DNA of 64,000 nt from Emergomyces orientalis (Eukaryota; Ascomycota; Eurotiomycetes; Onygenales; Ajellomycetaceae), in the NCBI GenBank assembly GCA_002110485.1, contig MOWL01000070.1, positions 124,001-188,000 on the forward strand, written 5' to 3'. Below, in pieces: positions 1 through 12,560 of the stretch (positions within the stretch are counted from its first letter, which is position 1; the number at the start of each line of letters is the position of its first letter). The notes under the pieces were generated by a model, which saw nothing but the letters and a program-made list of their open reading frames with translations, was not told the origin of the DNA and made no database searches. Made by a program: the position numbers and the translations under genes.

Positions 1-1466
1 ATCTCTGAAGTACGGTAGTTGTTCAGATTGACCGCTAGCCATCCCTTCAGGTGAGGAGTATTGGCCACCACTCCCAGACTTTGGTGAAGCAGTGTCACTG
101 TTCCCTGCCAACACAGACGCACTTGAAAGAGACCCATTCCTCTTGCCCGTAACTGGTGGGCCACGTTTAGACCTTGCTGGGCTCTCCCCGTATACGTCGG
201 AATCGGAAGAATCGTGATACTTGGTAAGGCCAGGGGTTACTGCTGCAATTCCTCCAGCAGCACGAGGTGGAGACCCCTCATGACTGCTTCCCTGCAGTGC
301 TGACATCCTAGCCACACGGCTGCCTGGAAGCACCTCATATGCACCATTACGGCTTCCAGGGACGTATTGCATTGGCGTCCTGGTACTTCGCTGTGGTGAT
401 GGCTGATTCAAGGCGGGGGCCTGAGTCTGCGCGCGCCTCCTTCTCAAACATATGAAGAGCAGGGCTCCAAGAGCAGCTAACATAGCTAGTCCTGCAACAG
501 ACCCCACTACCACCCCAGCAATTTGACCACCGGAAAGACCATTACCAGCCACAGCTGCTGGATCCGACGGTTGTGGTGAAGATGTTGGAGAAGGAAATAG
601 TGGAGGAAGGGGCCCTACGGACGGAAGAGTGAGTCCATCGCAGCGATTTGTTACATCTGCGGCACGGCAACAGGAGTCCGTTGAGTTGGCAGTGCTTCCT
701 TGGCAAAAACTACAGAGGCCTAATAGGTTTTGAGCAAAACCGCATTCATGTGGCTCATTTTCGTCACCAGCGATACAAGTATCTGTTAGTGCGTCCTTCG
801 GGTTTGAACAGACTGTAAAATCAGACCTGATCTCGTTCATGTAACTTTCTCTTGGAGTCCCGCAGAGCTCGGGGTTGACAGCAATTAGTTGTTCACTAGT
901 AGCATATTGTGCCTGTCGCAAATATATTAACGCATGTCCCTTATTTCAAATGTATTGCGGATATTGGAGACTAACACAAGACTCTGCACAGAGAGGGGGT
1001 GAGCTTCCACATGCTGATGAGCTCTGAACAATTCCATTACAAATTACGCTGAGTGTATATCGGGCATACAGCGAAGAAGTATTGCTAAGGTTGATATTGG
1101 AACAGCCAAGAACCTGCTGGTATCTAGTGTTGGAGGAAAGCGGAGGGAAATATCATTAGTAAATATATAGCTAATCTTAAGCAATTGATGGGGTTTGGGG
1201 CTAAATGTATACATACTTCATCTTGACATATTCGCCATACGCATATGAGAAAAGGCGCTCATCGAACTCTTGGGTATTGGAAACAAATGAAAGAAAAGAA
1301 CTGTTGGGTTCAGTGGGTCAGCATACATTAGACCACGACTGACGGTCTTTGTTGGGCAGACTAAAACATACAATTTGTCCACGTTTTCAGGGCTCATGGA
1401 GACGGCAGCATTGGAAAAGGCGGGACAGGCCTTCGAGCCCTTCAGGGATATGCAATTGGCCGCCAT
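1..1466 (-). CDS. Membrane-anchored Cys-rich sensor-like protein, 3' end off the window
   Basis: Four exons read on the minus strand: 1466-1372, 1300-1217, 1123-976 and 912 to the edge, with GTATGT, GTATGT and GTTAGT donors. Skipping the first intron brings the frame ending VKMK into register with YQQVLGCSN. The product has a Cys-rich, Asn-rich ectodomain (for example CCRAADVTNRC), one membrane helix (GQIAGVVVGSVAGLAMLAAL), a stop-transfer CLRRRRA, and a Ser/Pro-rich cytosolic tail still open at base 1. From memory, related fungal proteins carry a C-terminal SH3 domain (Fus1-like); that part would lie outside the window, so it is inference. No classical signal peptide is visible after the start MAANCISLKG, so the membrane helix probably drives insertion. 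Function not established; a plasma-membrane sensor or scaffold is plausible. Confidence 0.75.
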
Positions 1467-4400
1467 GACGAAAATATAGGTCTAGGGTCCAGGCGATCGT
1501 CTTCGATATTTGCAGGATTCCACGATGAATTTGCGATGTCGTTTCTCTCAAACTAAGAGAAGCAAACGGACAAGGGACGAAAATTTCGAGGTCGATTGAA
1601 ATTTACAAGGGGATCGAATCGACGAGATAACACCCTACGAGCTATCCGGACATTGTGACGCTGATGAGTCCTTCTCTCCCCTTTGCCTTGTCTGTTATCT
1701 GAAACGACGTTGTATACAGTCAAAGGGATTGTAGTTGAGCCTCCTGAAAAGTGTTGTCAAAAGAAGTGAATGCGAAACGAGTGACGCGAAAAAAAGGGGG
1801 TGGTGGTTTTAAACGGAGGCTAGAACAAGTCTGGGCGGCAACAAACAAGATAACGAGTGAATTGAATCAGAAAATAAGAGAAAAATTAAAGGATGTCGTC
1901 CACCGAAGAAGCGGGAAAAGTGAAGAAGTTGGACGATGAGGTTGAAAAGGAGGAAGAGAAGAAGTGGAGGAAGGCGGAGGGAGAGCGAACGAAGGGAAGA
2001 AGCGATGCTTGTTTAGTTTGACACCTGGAATTACAGGTACAGGTACGGGGGTACGGCTGAAGAGCAGGCGTACGTACTTATTGTGACCGTACCACAATCA
2101 ATACCCAGTGCTGACAGGACCTCGTCACCGAATTACAGCGAAATCTTGGGCTTATATAGCCAATCAGGCAGGTGGTATCCATACCGAATCCGCAACCTTG
2201 GGTGGAATTTCAAATACAACTTTCGGTGGTAGCGTATCAGAATACCGAATAGAATGACAGCATATTTACAGGGGGTGATATGTACAGTACAGGACGTCGC
2301 CAAGCCACTGACACAAGGTACTCTGTGTACGCCCTCCAACATGGAAGAGACACATCTTGTCCATCTTCGTAGTTTATTTAGTCCAGGGTGGACAAATCCG
2401 TATGCAGGTACCATGCATCAGAGCTTCATTTCTGTATGCATGTAACGTGAAAGCGAATGGGGCATCGCCGCATCGACAAGCTTCATAGAGCTCCATCTCT
2501 CGAATTGCGCTGGGAGACCGCACAGCATGCATGGTTGGATTGAGCCTCAACCCTCTTCTATTTATGTCCGTCGGGTGGTGCCCACTGTTATCCGTTTTCA
2601 GTGAAGTTGCCTTTTTTCTGCAAGGAATAATAATCAGGCAAAAGGGCTGATGCATGTTTCCCAAACATACAAACACAGCTGTCGTATCAGCCTACCGCAA
2701 AATCTTTTCAACGGGTGCCCTCGGGAATAAGAAAAGAAAGAAGGCAAGTATCAGGTACAAAACATTTCCGCAGAAATAAGGCCATGATTCATGTATTTGA
2801 CACCCGTTTCATCGACATCCCTGGACCACATGCCGCCGGTGTATGAGCCGCGTTCCAACAGGGGATGCTCTCGACCTCGTTTTACCCAACGGCAGCTTTC
2901 TGGTAGCTCCAAGTGGTCGCGGCTAGCCCCTGAAGCGTTCCATGGTTGGGAAATTAGATACGCCACATCTGAAGTGTTTTGTCCCTTGCCAGCCACTTAG
3001 CGATCAGCTTCGAGGGCTTTCTTGCCCACACGAACACTGGATCGATATTTCTCCCCAACTAAACTAGGTCACTAGTCACCGAGTCCGTTGCTGGCGTTCC
3101 TGACGAAAGAGAGGGGGGGGGGGGAATATGAAATAAGGAGATGCAGCGAAGAAAAAGGGATGTTGTTCGCCTGGGAGATGGGGAATCACAAATGCTGCAC
3201 AATTTATTACACCATTGTATTTAAACGGTGCGCTAGATACGATACATGGCCGTTGAGCGATCGTCTGTCTCAGAGACTGCGTATAATTACTAAAATACCA
3301 CTTGGAGTCCGAATCTGACAATATCAATACCGGACTATTATTTCTCCATCAAGTTCTATCAATTTATTCTCCTTTGTTCCAGATTGACAATCAACTGTGC
3401 ATTCTTTTTTGTTCCTCTTTTCCTCTCCTTTGGGTAACCTAGAATTGGTGGGGACGTAAATATTATCTCATGTCTCTTTTGTTTTTGTCAAGAATTGATT
3501 AGCTTCAACCCTTCGACAAATATTGAGGTCAAGTTTGCCTCAATAACGAGCAAGCGCGCAGCTGGATTTGCCTAACGAAAAAACAATCACGTTTTACGCC
3601 TTCTTTCTGGAGTCAATGAAATATATACTTTACAGCTGTCAAGCATTCAACCGCGTGTAAATGCACATCTTGTGCATTTGCATATTCTTTTCCCCATAAT
3701 CACCGCACAAAAAAAATTGTGGTTATCACATTTGCTTGGCCCTCAAATAAAGCAATTTTTATTGCAGGATCTTAGAAACTCCGTCGCCCAACCCACCCCT
3801 TCCGATATTATGCAAATGGCAGGGAGGAATCACAGCCCTCAAGGCCTCTGAGCCCCTTAGAGCTGGCTACCAACACCCCCTTTCGAAGATCAATGCCGAC
3901 GGGGCACATTCAGCGCTTTGCAATATTTGAAATTTTAGTGTTTGACTATCTGACCATGCTTAATACTCCAACCACCCAAGATGGATCAGGAAACCAGAAC
4001 GATTTATCTCTAAGCTTACTTTTGTAGCTACCCCGAGAAGGAACACAGCGTGCAGGCCAATTTTTCCCCTCATACTGGCTTCACCCAAATCGCGACCACC
4101 TATGACGGGCGTTACATAGGTTTTATCTTTTTCCAGACCACCAAGTTCACTTCCACTTAGGCCAATGAACACCCACATTGGTTCCACTGCCATTTTAAAA
4201 GAATGGAACTACCAGCGGAGCGGAAATGATGATTGCCCGATCGAATTGCGATAAAGGCAACTTATGCAGGGGTTGTCCTGCATCTGAACTATGTTCATTC
4301 AATGAATTCAATCGTTTCTTGATGTGCTGTGATAAAAGGAGTACAACCAGATGAATATTCTCTGCCATTATCTGCTAGATTACCTCCTAGCTGTTCTTGT

Positions 4401-5072
4401 TGCCGTTCCCAAAAGGCGGAAGCTGAAGCACAAACTAACTGCTTAGACCGACCAAATCAGCGATGGATGGATGTTAGCGCCTTTGAATGACCTACAAATG
4501 AGAAATAATAGGGCCAATAGGGGTAACTTTGGCTTCATGGTGGGCTATCTGTAGTTTCGTAGCTCCTGTTGTGACATGCACCTGGAATCTCTACGCGATT
4601 GGAATGGGTGGCGAAAGCGGCAGTGGCTCTATTACCATCACCAACCTCCCCCCTCCAGACAGAATGAATACTAAAGAAGAATATCCAAGGCTACTATTCT
4701 CAAAGGCAACTATCCAACTCCTCATTCTCTTCTGGTATATGGGTAAATTCGCCTTGATATTGTTATCGGTGGTTTAAAAATAGCCGTGATTCCTCCAATC
4801 CACGTGACCACTGCCAACTCCGCCCCATCAATGCCAACGTCACCAGACATCGCCTACAAGAACCAAAAGACCAAGAGACCCCAAAGGCCAAGACCGATAA
4901 ACTTGCAGATTGTAGCGACAACTCTGACGGAGCTTGCGCAGGCTCCAACATTTCGCAGTTGGAAAAGAAAACGTCAACTATATCTTCACTTCCGTCCCCG
5001 ACACGCTGATACTCTCTGTTATTAACTGCTACAGCACATACATACATACATTCATACGTACATCCAATCACC
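1467..5072. other. Intergenic stretch, no gene recognised
   Basis: About 3.6 kb between the divergent sensor-like gene and the Pmp3 gene. Short open frames on both strands have no recognisable domains, no consistent splice structure and low-complexity composition. A 12-base G tract lies at 3113-3124. I see no tRNA or transposon here. Confidence 0.5.
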
Positions 5073-5718
5073 ATGTGCTGTTCACCAGACTGTTTCCTTG
5101 CTATCATTGCCGTCCTCTTTCCCCCCATTGCTGGTATGTTGCCATCCTTTTATCCTTACATACACCCGCAAACTATTCAGCTCGCATACCATACGCCTGT
5201 TACATTCCATTTCCCGCCTCAAAACTAACCATTTATCTCCAATCCAAACAGTATGGGTAAAAGTCGGCGTCTGCTCCGCTGACTCCCTCATCAACATCGC
5301 CCTCCTCATCCTTGGCTACGTCCCTGGCCTTCTCCACGCCTGGTACATAATCCTGAAATATCCAGAGGACGACAATGACTACCCAGACGGCTACCAGCCC
5401 ATCGTAGGTGCAAACGGACAACGTCACGACACTGAAGGCGGACGAGTAACATACTACTATGTGTCGCATCAGCCACCAGCAGCCCCTCATTCCGGCTCGC
5501 ACCCTCAACCCCACAGGTCGTACGGAACTACCCAAGCGGCAACAGCACCTACCGTCGATCCAGCGACAAAACCACAACAGCCATCACAGCCTTCCGCGCC
5601 TATAGGAAATGTTGCTGGAGAGGGTAGTAGCAGCGACCAACAGGGAGCTGAGGTGCGCGCACCACTCACGTACGCAGAGGCTGTGAAGGGTGATCATAAA
5701 ATACAAACTTCGGACTGA
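5073..5718 (+). CDS. PMP3: Pmp3/RCI2-type plasma-membrane proteolipid with long C-terminal tail
   Basis: Two exons, 5073-5133 and 5252-5718, joined across a GTATGT...ACAG intron to give 175 residues. The start MCCSPDCFLAIIAVLFPPIA followed by VWVKVGVCSADSLINIALLI is the two-helix signature of the UPF0057/Pmp3 family: small hydrophobic proteins of the plasma membrane that affect membrane potential and salt tolerance. The GYVPGLLHAWYIILK segment ends the conserved part near residue 53. Yeast Pmp3 stops there (about 55 residues). Here a hydrophilic extension of about 120 residues follows, rich in Pro, Gln, Ser and Thr, predicted disordered and probably cytosolic; it has no recognised domain. Start chosen because the first exon begins exactly with the family N-terminus. 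Confidence 0.9.
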
Positions 5719-6984
5719 GGAGGTGGATGGCTCTGTTGATAGTTATACCGGATGATGCTTACGATGATGGTGATGAAGATGGCCAGAATTTACCCTACTC
5801 GGGGAAATTGGTATATACATCGGGGGAAACCCGCGTAACCCTGCCTGCAAACCTTTTCACCAAACTCCGATTCATCCACACCAGGACATAAGTTCTCTCA
5901 CTCCCTTACAGCAAACCGACCGGCCCCTTTTTCTCATATCCCTTTCTACTGGCGCTCCGTGATCTGTGCGTGCTAGGTGTAATTTTCTTAAATTTATTTT
6001 TTATTTTTTATTTTTTTTACTTGTCTGGATAGGCTAGGTTTTTGTAATTCTTGCGGGTTCTGTTTAGCTTTTATTTCCTTTCTCGCGCTTGGTTGGTTCT
6101 CAGTTATGTATTGGCTTCCAGAACTCCACCCCTTCCCAATGGCTCTCACGATACGTTGACGTGACGATGTGAAATGTGTCTTGCTTTTTTTTTTTTTTTT
6201 TGGGGGGGTTGTTAAATACTCCATGCTGGCAGCGTGATGGGCGTATGAACGCTCAGTTTTGTCTGCTGTTTACTGTTTTACTCGATCGTGACGTGGAGGG
6301 GGAAAGGGGCGCTGAAGAAATGCTACACTTAAATGATATCATACTTCTCACCTCTCGCCTTCCTTTTCCTTTCGCAAATGGTGACACTTGTTTGCTACTA
6401 AGCATCGTTATGGTGATTATAATGTTAGATATTGACAACATTTCCGAGAGCAAAAAATACAAAGCTCCAAATGAAGACTACTAAATGAAGGCATGGTTAG
6501 CAAAATGATGAAATCTGTCAGCATTTCAGAGGAGTGATATGAATAAGGGATTATAAACTGGTTCGTCTATTAACGGTGAAAGTATCAGGTGGATTCGCGA
6601 CATCTAGTTCATGTTCCTTGGTATTCTGTATAACCGATCATTTATATACAAATGTTGAACTCGGCTTTTTTTATCCAAAAAAAATAATGAAAAATAAAAA
6701 AATTAGATGTCGCCATAGTTGAAATGCATGTCTATAAATTCCGCCTTCTAGTTCTTACTATCAAATCCATAACGAATCAAATGTAGTGATATTAGTGAAG
6801 CCAGCGTTGTGCTGGAAGAATGATGCCACCAAAAGCAGATACCGACTCCGGCACCAGTTTTCCCGCATCTCCACCAACTGGCCAACCCCAATTTCTAAAC
6901 TTACAACACCTTCAACAACAACCCTCCCCTCCTCCCCGCTCCAATGAAGCTGTCTTCTGCCACAAAGACAGTTTCCACCTCACC
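5719..6984. other. Intergenic; T17-G7 homopolymer junction
   Basis: AT-rich DNA between PMP3 and the Mdm33 gene with no convincing coding frame. A run of 17 T at 6185-6201 passes straight into 7 G at 6202-6208. The part from 6820 may be coding if the upstream ATG of the next gene is used. Confidence 0.5.
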
Positions 6985-8827
6985 ATGCAACCCATCCCTC
7001 TGATATTCCGACAATCCCTCCTCCGCTCATCCATAAATCTCACGCGAACCACCACAACCACGACCACGACCACATCCGCCGCCACCAGCAAAACATCCAC
7101 TCCAAAATCTATAACTACATCTGTTACGAGAACAGCACGCACAACACGCCCAATTGCATTTCTCCCTCCAGGCTCCAGGCAACAACATCAATGGCCGGCT
7201 AGCACGCGTAGTAGTAACTATAACAATACTTACCCATCTGCGTCGTCAGTATGTCTGCGTTGTCAATTTCGTGGGCGGTACTACTCCGTGCAGGGCAGCG
7301 GGAAGGGGGCAGAAGGTGAGAAAATTGATTCTATGCCGCTGAAGGGGGATGGGAATGGGAATATAGAAGGGAAGGTGCAGGGTGTTTTTGTAAAAAAGGA
7401 TTCAGAGGCTGAGTTGGATTCGTTACGAGAGGAGAAACGACGCGTGGATGACGCTTCAAAGATACAGCATGAACAAAAACAAAAATATGAGGACGGGAAC
7501 GGGAACAGGAATGGGAATGGGAACAATTGGGGCTTGCCGTCACAGATTGAAAAGCGCAGATCGGACCTCTCCAAACAATTTACGCGGTTGATGGATAATA
7601 TGCAATCGAACATTTTCATTGCGGGACAGCGGCTTAACGACCTCACGGGCTATTCCGGCATTGAGAAGCTGAAGCAGGATATTCTAGCTCACGGTATGTA
7701 TTGATTTTTATATTTCCATTGGAGTTCAATTGATTTACGTACGAAACCCGCCTTATCATTGAGTCCAGTCTCTTTAATATAGCCAGAAGAAAAAAAGAAG
7801 AAAATAGAAAAAGGAGAGAGAGAGAGAGAGAGAGTGCAAAGGGAAAGAGAAAAAATCTTCCCTTCCCTACACCAATGCTAACATATACTCCAACAAACCC
7901 TCAGAACAACACGTCCGCGAAACACGCACCCGCGTGCACGAAGCCAAAGAGGCCTACTCCGCCGCCATAAACCGCCGCTCCACCTCGCAGCGCGAAGTCA
8001 ACGAGCTCCTACAGCGCAAACATGCTTGGAGCCCCACCGACCTCGAACGCTTCACATCTCTCTATCGCTCCGACCATGCGAACGAGCGCGCCGAGACAGA
8101 CGCACAGGAGGCGCTGGTGGGAGCTGAGCGCGAGGCGGAAGAAGCCGCTGCCGTGCTGAGCAAAAGCATCTTATCCCGCTACCACGAGGAGCAGATTTGG
8201 TCCGACAAGATCCGCCGCATGAGTACGTGGGGCACATGGGGCTTGATGGGGGTAAATGTGCTGCTGTTTCTGATTTTTCAGGTTGCGGTGGAGCCGTGGC
8301 GTCGACGGAGGTTGGTGAAAGGGTTTGAGGAGAAAGTTGTGGAGGCGTTGGAGAGGGAGAATGGGACGAAGCAGGGAGTGGATGCTGAAGGCGCAACCCT
8401 TCCTAGTGCGGCTACAATTGCTTCTGCTGCTACGCCTTCACAAATCGCAGAGCCAGCCGCAACCGCAGCCACTCCTTCTCACATATCCGCACCTGTCTCA
8501 GAAGAGACTCAACCAGGACCATCGGAAACAACTACTTTCAGTGAACAGGATGGCCTCGATCCAGCCGTCGTATCTGCTACTACACCCTCACTCACCCCCT
8601 TACAACGCACTGAGCAATCACCATCGTTGACACCAACGCCCACTGCCCTTCTCTTACCGCCAGATGCCTCCCTCTCGCCAGATTCCTGGCACCAGACCAT
8701 CCACGACCTCTTCAGTGAACGACGCATTACCCTTTCCCAGCGCGAGCTGACGACAGTGGCGCTTGAAAGTGCTGCGGCTGGCGCAGCAGTGATGGGTGTG
8801 TTAATTGCGGTATTTAGGCCACGGTGA
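6985..8827 (+). CDS. SHE9: Mitochondrial inner-membrane morphology protein Mdm33/She9
   Basis: Two exons, 6985-7693 and 7905-8827, give 543 residues. The ATG at 6985 has a good context (CACCATG) and starts a typical mitochondrial presequence, MQPIPLIFRQSLLRSS, then a Thr-rich stretch. An in-frame ATG at 6820 would add 55 residues without targeting character, so I prefer 6985. The conserved core crosses the splice (EKLKQDILAH, then QHVRETRTRVHEAKEAYSAA) and includes NELLQRKHAWSPTDLERFT, characteristic of She9/Mdm33. Long helical coiled-coil segments are followed by a membrane helix (WGLMGVNVLLFLIFQVAVEP) and a second hydrophobic segment near the C-terminus (AAAGAAVMGVLIAVF). Between them lies a Pro/Ser/Thr-rich linker. 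The family sits in the mitochondrial inner membrane and controls inner-membrane septation and fission. The 211-bp intron contains a (GA)n run. Confidence 0.9.
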
Positions 8828-9256
8828 GGGCAAGCCAGCGAAGTATTCTGTTAAATTTAAATAAATGTTGGAAAAGGGAGGGTATTCATGTACTGATAGA
8901 CGGATAAATAGATTTTTTTTATATTTTTATATTTTAAATCTGTGTGATTTCACTTTTTTGAATGTATTATTTTTCATTATTTTTCATTTGTTGGTTAGTG
9001 TGTACATATAAATGACAGAAGGTGGCAAGCTTGATTGAATAAAGAGAGCTAGCTACGAGACGGCTATATGGTGGAAAACTACATCACATGACCAGAGGAT
9101 CTGACCCCCACTCACCATAGTAGCGGTACTCGAAGCTACATACAAATATAGGCCTAGTGCCAAGTACAGGTACAAAAGAAACTGAAAAATAGAACAATTA
9201 TTGTAGAAAAAAAAAACCAGTTCAAACACATCATTCTTCTTCATATCATACCCTCT
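8828..9256. other. Intergenic, AT-rich
   Basis: Downstream region of the Mdm33 gene, rich in T and A tracts, running into the copia remnant on the other strand. A retrotransposon LTR might be expected here, but I could not identify clear TG...CA ends. Confidence 0.4.
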
Positions 9257-9786
9257 CTAACTTTTAATCTTCAAAATATCCTTCCATCTCTTATATTTCA
9301 TGGCCCCCAGGGGCTTAGACTTAGTAAGGCCGTCCACCACATTCTCAGCAGAGAGCATGTAGTGGAGCTTAATCTCACTCTTCCAAACAAGGTCGTGGAG
9401 GGTATGATAGCAGACCTCTATATGCTTTGAGCGGCGCGGAATGGCTTTACTAGATGAGAGCTCTATGGCAGACTTATTATCAGCATGAATGGTATAGATG
9501 AGGGCATTGGTGAGGGGTGGAATAGGTCTATCTTCGGAATCTAATTCATTCCGCCGCGTAGAGAGGAAACCGGCGTCAGCAAGAAGCTCATGGAGATGGA
9601 CTAGTTTATAGACAGCTTCAGCAGATGAGATATATTCAGCCTTAGTAGATGATTTTGATACACCTGTCTGCTTGCAGCTCCGCCACGCCACCAGGCCGCC
9701 GGTCATATAGATGATATAGTCAGTAGTGAAGCAGAAGTCAGAGTCTCTACCAGCTCAATCAGTATCTGCATACATCACAGATTTGA
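9257..9786 (-). mobile_element. Ty1/copia retrotransposon remnant, RNase H end
   Basis: The frame at 9257-9706 reads GGLVAWRSCKQTGVSKSSTK, then AEYISSAEAVYKLVHLHELL, then HADNKSAIELSSSKAIPRRS and KHIEVCYHTLHDLV. This is the C-terminal RNase H of Ty1/copia polyproteins, including the SSTKAEY and KHIE blocks. Upstream in the same frame an in-frame TGA replaces the usual Trp of the ADTDWAG motif near 9750, so the element is broken. Further upstream (9790-10370) the DNA is AT-rich, nearly lacks CpG, and has too many stops to follow reverse transcriptase. No gag, integrase or LTRs were recognised. A dead, 5'-eroded copy. Confidence 0.85.
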
Positions 9787-10380
9787 TATCAGCATTTTTA
9801 TAATATATAACACTTTCATTCATTGCATCTTGAAGATAGCAAAGTGTATGCTTGAAAGCTGCTCAGTTCTTTGATATAGAGCAGAAGCTAAAACATTCAA
9901 GAAATACACTGATAAAACTTATATTAGAATAAGTGTTGATAGTAAAATATTGCAGAGAATTGATATTTTTATATATAAATAACAGATTTTTTCATTATTA
10001 TTCATGAAATTAACATTTTTCTTCATGAGAGTGAAAATGGGGTGACGGTTATTTATAGAGAATTTCTTCAAAAAATTCTTAATAAATAGAGATTGAAAGA
10101 TTGTGAGAGAAGTAGAGTCTCACTCTATTTTTATATTTAAATAATAATTAGAATTCTCTATATTTTTAATTTTATAGTGAAAGAAGATCTTAAAGTGAGT
10201 TCAGTTCAGACTGTATAACTGAACATCATTAACATAGACAGTAATATAGACAGCATGAGTGTTGTGGATGAATAGGCCTGTGTCATAGAAACTGACATGG
10301 AAGTCTGAAACAGTAAGCATTTTATATAGCTTTTCATATTACAAAAGTGCTGTCTGCTTGAGACCATAGGTTTAGGTAAC
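9787..10380 (-). pseudogene. AT-rich, CpG-depleted continuation of the copia relic
   Basis: Base composition changes sharply from the flanking DNA: very AT-rich, almost no CG dinucleotides, and stops in every frame. It abuts the RNase H remnant on its 5' side, so it is probably the decayed reverse-transcriptase part of the same element. This rests on position and composition, not on recognised motifs. Confidence 0.45.
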
Positions 10381-11281
10381 CCCCTAATTATATGATTGAA
10401 ACCCCCGAACCGTCCCGCTAGAAAATGCCATTAGTCAGAATCAGCATCAGGGATCTGCATGCATAACCTCGTAATCAATTTTATGGTTGTTGCTTGATAA
10501 CATTTGACAGTCGACTACGCTCCAGCCTTGGCGGGAGGTTCATTGGTTGATTGCTCGATTAGAAGAGGGCGAATGGCACAGCAGAGCTCATAAGAGAGAA
10601 TCATGAGTCACAAGCGGAGTCCCTGATAAACATCGGCCCCCAGTCTAGGGTAGATTTGGTTGGTGATTGCATTCGCAGCGCTCGGCGCCAGCAGAATCCG
10701 TGTTGGGTTTCAACGCAGTAATAAACCGTTGGTTCATAATTATGACTCAAGAGCCTCCATCCAGATCAGCTTAGTTGGCGGCCTTCGCGCTGAGCTTGAG
10801 CTTGTAAACAGGGCCTGGAAACTGAAAAGCGAGGCTCAAGATGGATGGCTGATATACTCAGTCACTTTTCATTTGCTATGTACAGCTCATTTTCATCTCC
10901 GCAAAGGGTTATTACAATAGACAGTTTATATTCATCAAAAACTGCTCAATATTGATGGTTACACACAGCTTGTTTCACTACAGCATCTATTGTAGCTCTC
11001 AACTTCTGTCTTTTCTGTTTTCTAGTCAGGGTTCAAGAATAAACATCTGTTTACCAGTTCTTTTTTTTCTGAGCTGTCTACTAATCAAAACCCCCAAACG
11101 GCCAAACAATCATGGAGGACTCGCGATGAAGGCAATTATACGAATGTTGATATTTGCAGCAATAACAGATGTGCCTCGCATAGCCTAGGTTGATATAGAC
11201 AACATATACTGTGTCTGAATATAGAAGGGCTGGATGCGTCTTCTAAATCCTCCAGCTTATACAGGCCGACGGAAGCATGCT
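10381..11281. other. Island of normal composition between two relics; no gene recognised
   Basis: CpG-containing sequence of ordinary composition lies between two CpG-depleted relics. Open frames at 10660-10920 and 10952-11188 on the plus strand show no domain or splice logic. I do not call a gene. Confidence 0.4.
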
Positions 11282-12200
11282 TCAGTTTAAACGCCGAGTA
11301 ATCTTATTCCCAGCTATATCACCCACTCTTGATTTTTTGAAGTTTCTGCTCAGAATCTGAGTTTCATCTTCCGCATATTTGTTTGCAGCAGCAAAGCTCC
11401 ATTGCGCATCCTCAGTTTCATTAGTCACAGTTGAAATATCGGAATCATCTAAGGTAGCAGCTATGTCGGAGTTCATGTGATGCTGAGATGCAGAATGACA
11501 TTGAGACTCAGTCTCTGAGAATCTTTCATTTGCTGCTCTAATAACTTCAGCTCTCTTTTTCTTTGCCCAATCTCAGGCATTTCTGTATGCCGACGCTCCT
11601 TGCTGAAAAGTTTCCAAGTTACCAGTCATACCCCACATATTGAGCTGAGTCATAATATACTCGGGGCGGTAATCTGGGCCGCTGGGCTTGGTGAGATGAG
11701 TAGTGTATAGCTTGAGTTGACTGCCATGATAAGTTGATGTAAGAGTATAGATGTTGTTGTAGTAGATTGATTTGTCTTCTTTATATGACTGAAGGGAATG
11801 CATTTCTCAAGCTCCTAGAGCGCCATCATAACAAGCCTGACATGTAGCCATAGTCAGAGATCTCTCAGGGCCTTTCATTTCTAAAAAGAAGTTTGATGCT
11901 ATTGAGAATTTGAGAGATTGTTCTGTGTTGATGAAATAATCTGACTGCTCAGTTCCTTGCAGATTTGATGATTGAGCTGTTCAGAACAAGTGTTATAGAC
12001 GTGATCTGATCTGGCAGAAGTCAGTCTGCCATCAGTTAAAAAAACAAGATTTTCAAATGAATAATTCTCTCTGCCACATTTAAGGTCACTGATATCACTG
12101 TCAAGAATTGAAACTACTGAAACTGTAACTGACTTCTTTTTAAATGCATATGCATTTACTTCTCTGAAATTTTCATAGTGCTTCTCAGAGAACTTCAAGG
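11282..12200 (-). pseudogene. Decayed copy of a fungal repeat-associated protein (DUF7924-like, from memory)
   Basis: Pieces read in order on the minus strand: KFSEKHYENFREVNAYAF, then CSEQLNHQICKELSSQIISS, then (after a one-base shift) ASNFFLEMKGPERSLTMATC. After an in-frame TGA they continue with MHSLQSYKEDKSIYYNN, RPEYIMTQLNMWGMTGNLET, FQQGASAYRNA, and finally DWAKKKRAEVIRAANERF. I recognise this as a family found in many copies in Onygenales and related fungi, often near repeats; the Pfam label is from memory. The frameshift near 11900 and the TGA near 11810 break the frame. The N-terminal part above 12200 is too decayed to follow. Composition is AT-rich and CpG-poor, like the copia relic. 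Confidence 0.7.
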
Positions 12201-12560
12201 GAGAAAGAGAAGCTTGTAATCACATTAACATTTTATTAATTTTCATTTAGTTATTCAGTTTTAATGACTTTTCACTATCTGAATATATTTTTATAATATC
12301 TGCATTCATGTTCTGAGCTCTCATGATGATTTCAGTATTTCACAATTGACAGATTCTGCAGATTGATATAATTACTACTCTTCTTAACACTCAGTTGCTG
12401 AAGCATGAACATGTATATATGCATTAACTCACTGATTTCAAAGAGAGTCATGGAGATTTTGTATAGGAATTAATACAAAGACTCTACAGTATGAGTAGTA
12501 ATGTAGAATGAATATAAGCCTCGTGATCAAGAAGATAAGCCTCTTGACTCTAGGGTGATG
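12201..12560 (-). pseudogene. AT-rich decayed 5' part of the same relic
   Basis: Strongly AT-rich and nearly CpG-free with stops in all frames, adjoining the readable part of the DUF7924-like relic on its upstream side. Assigned to that relic by position and composition. Normal composition resumes at about 12560-12600. Confidence 0.4.

Noticed and set aside
10660..11188. Two plus-strand frames between the relics
   Set aside because: Short, no domain, no joining intron, and mixed composition.
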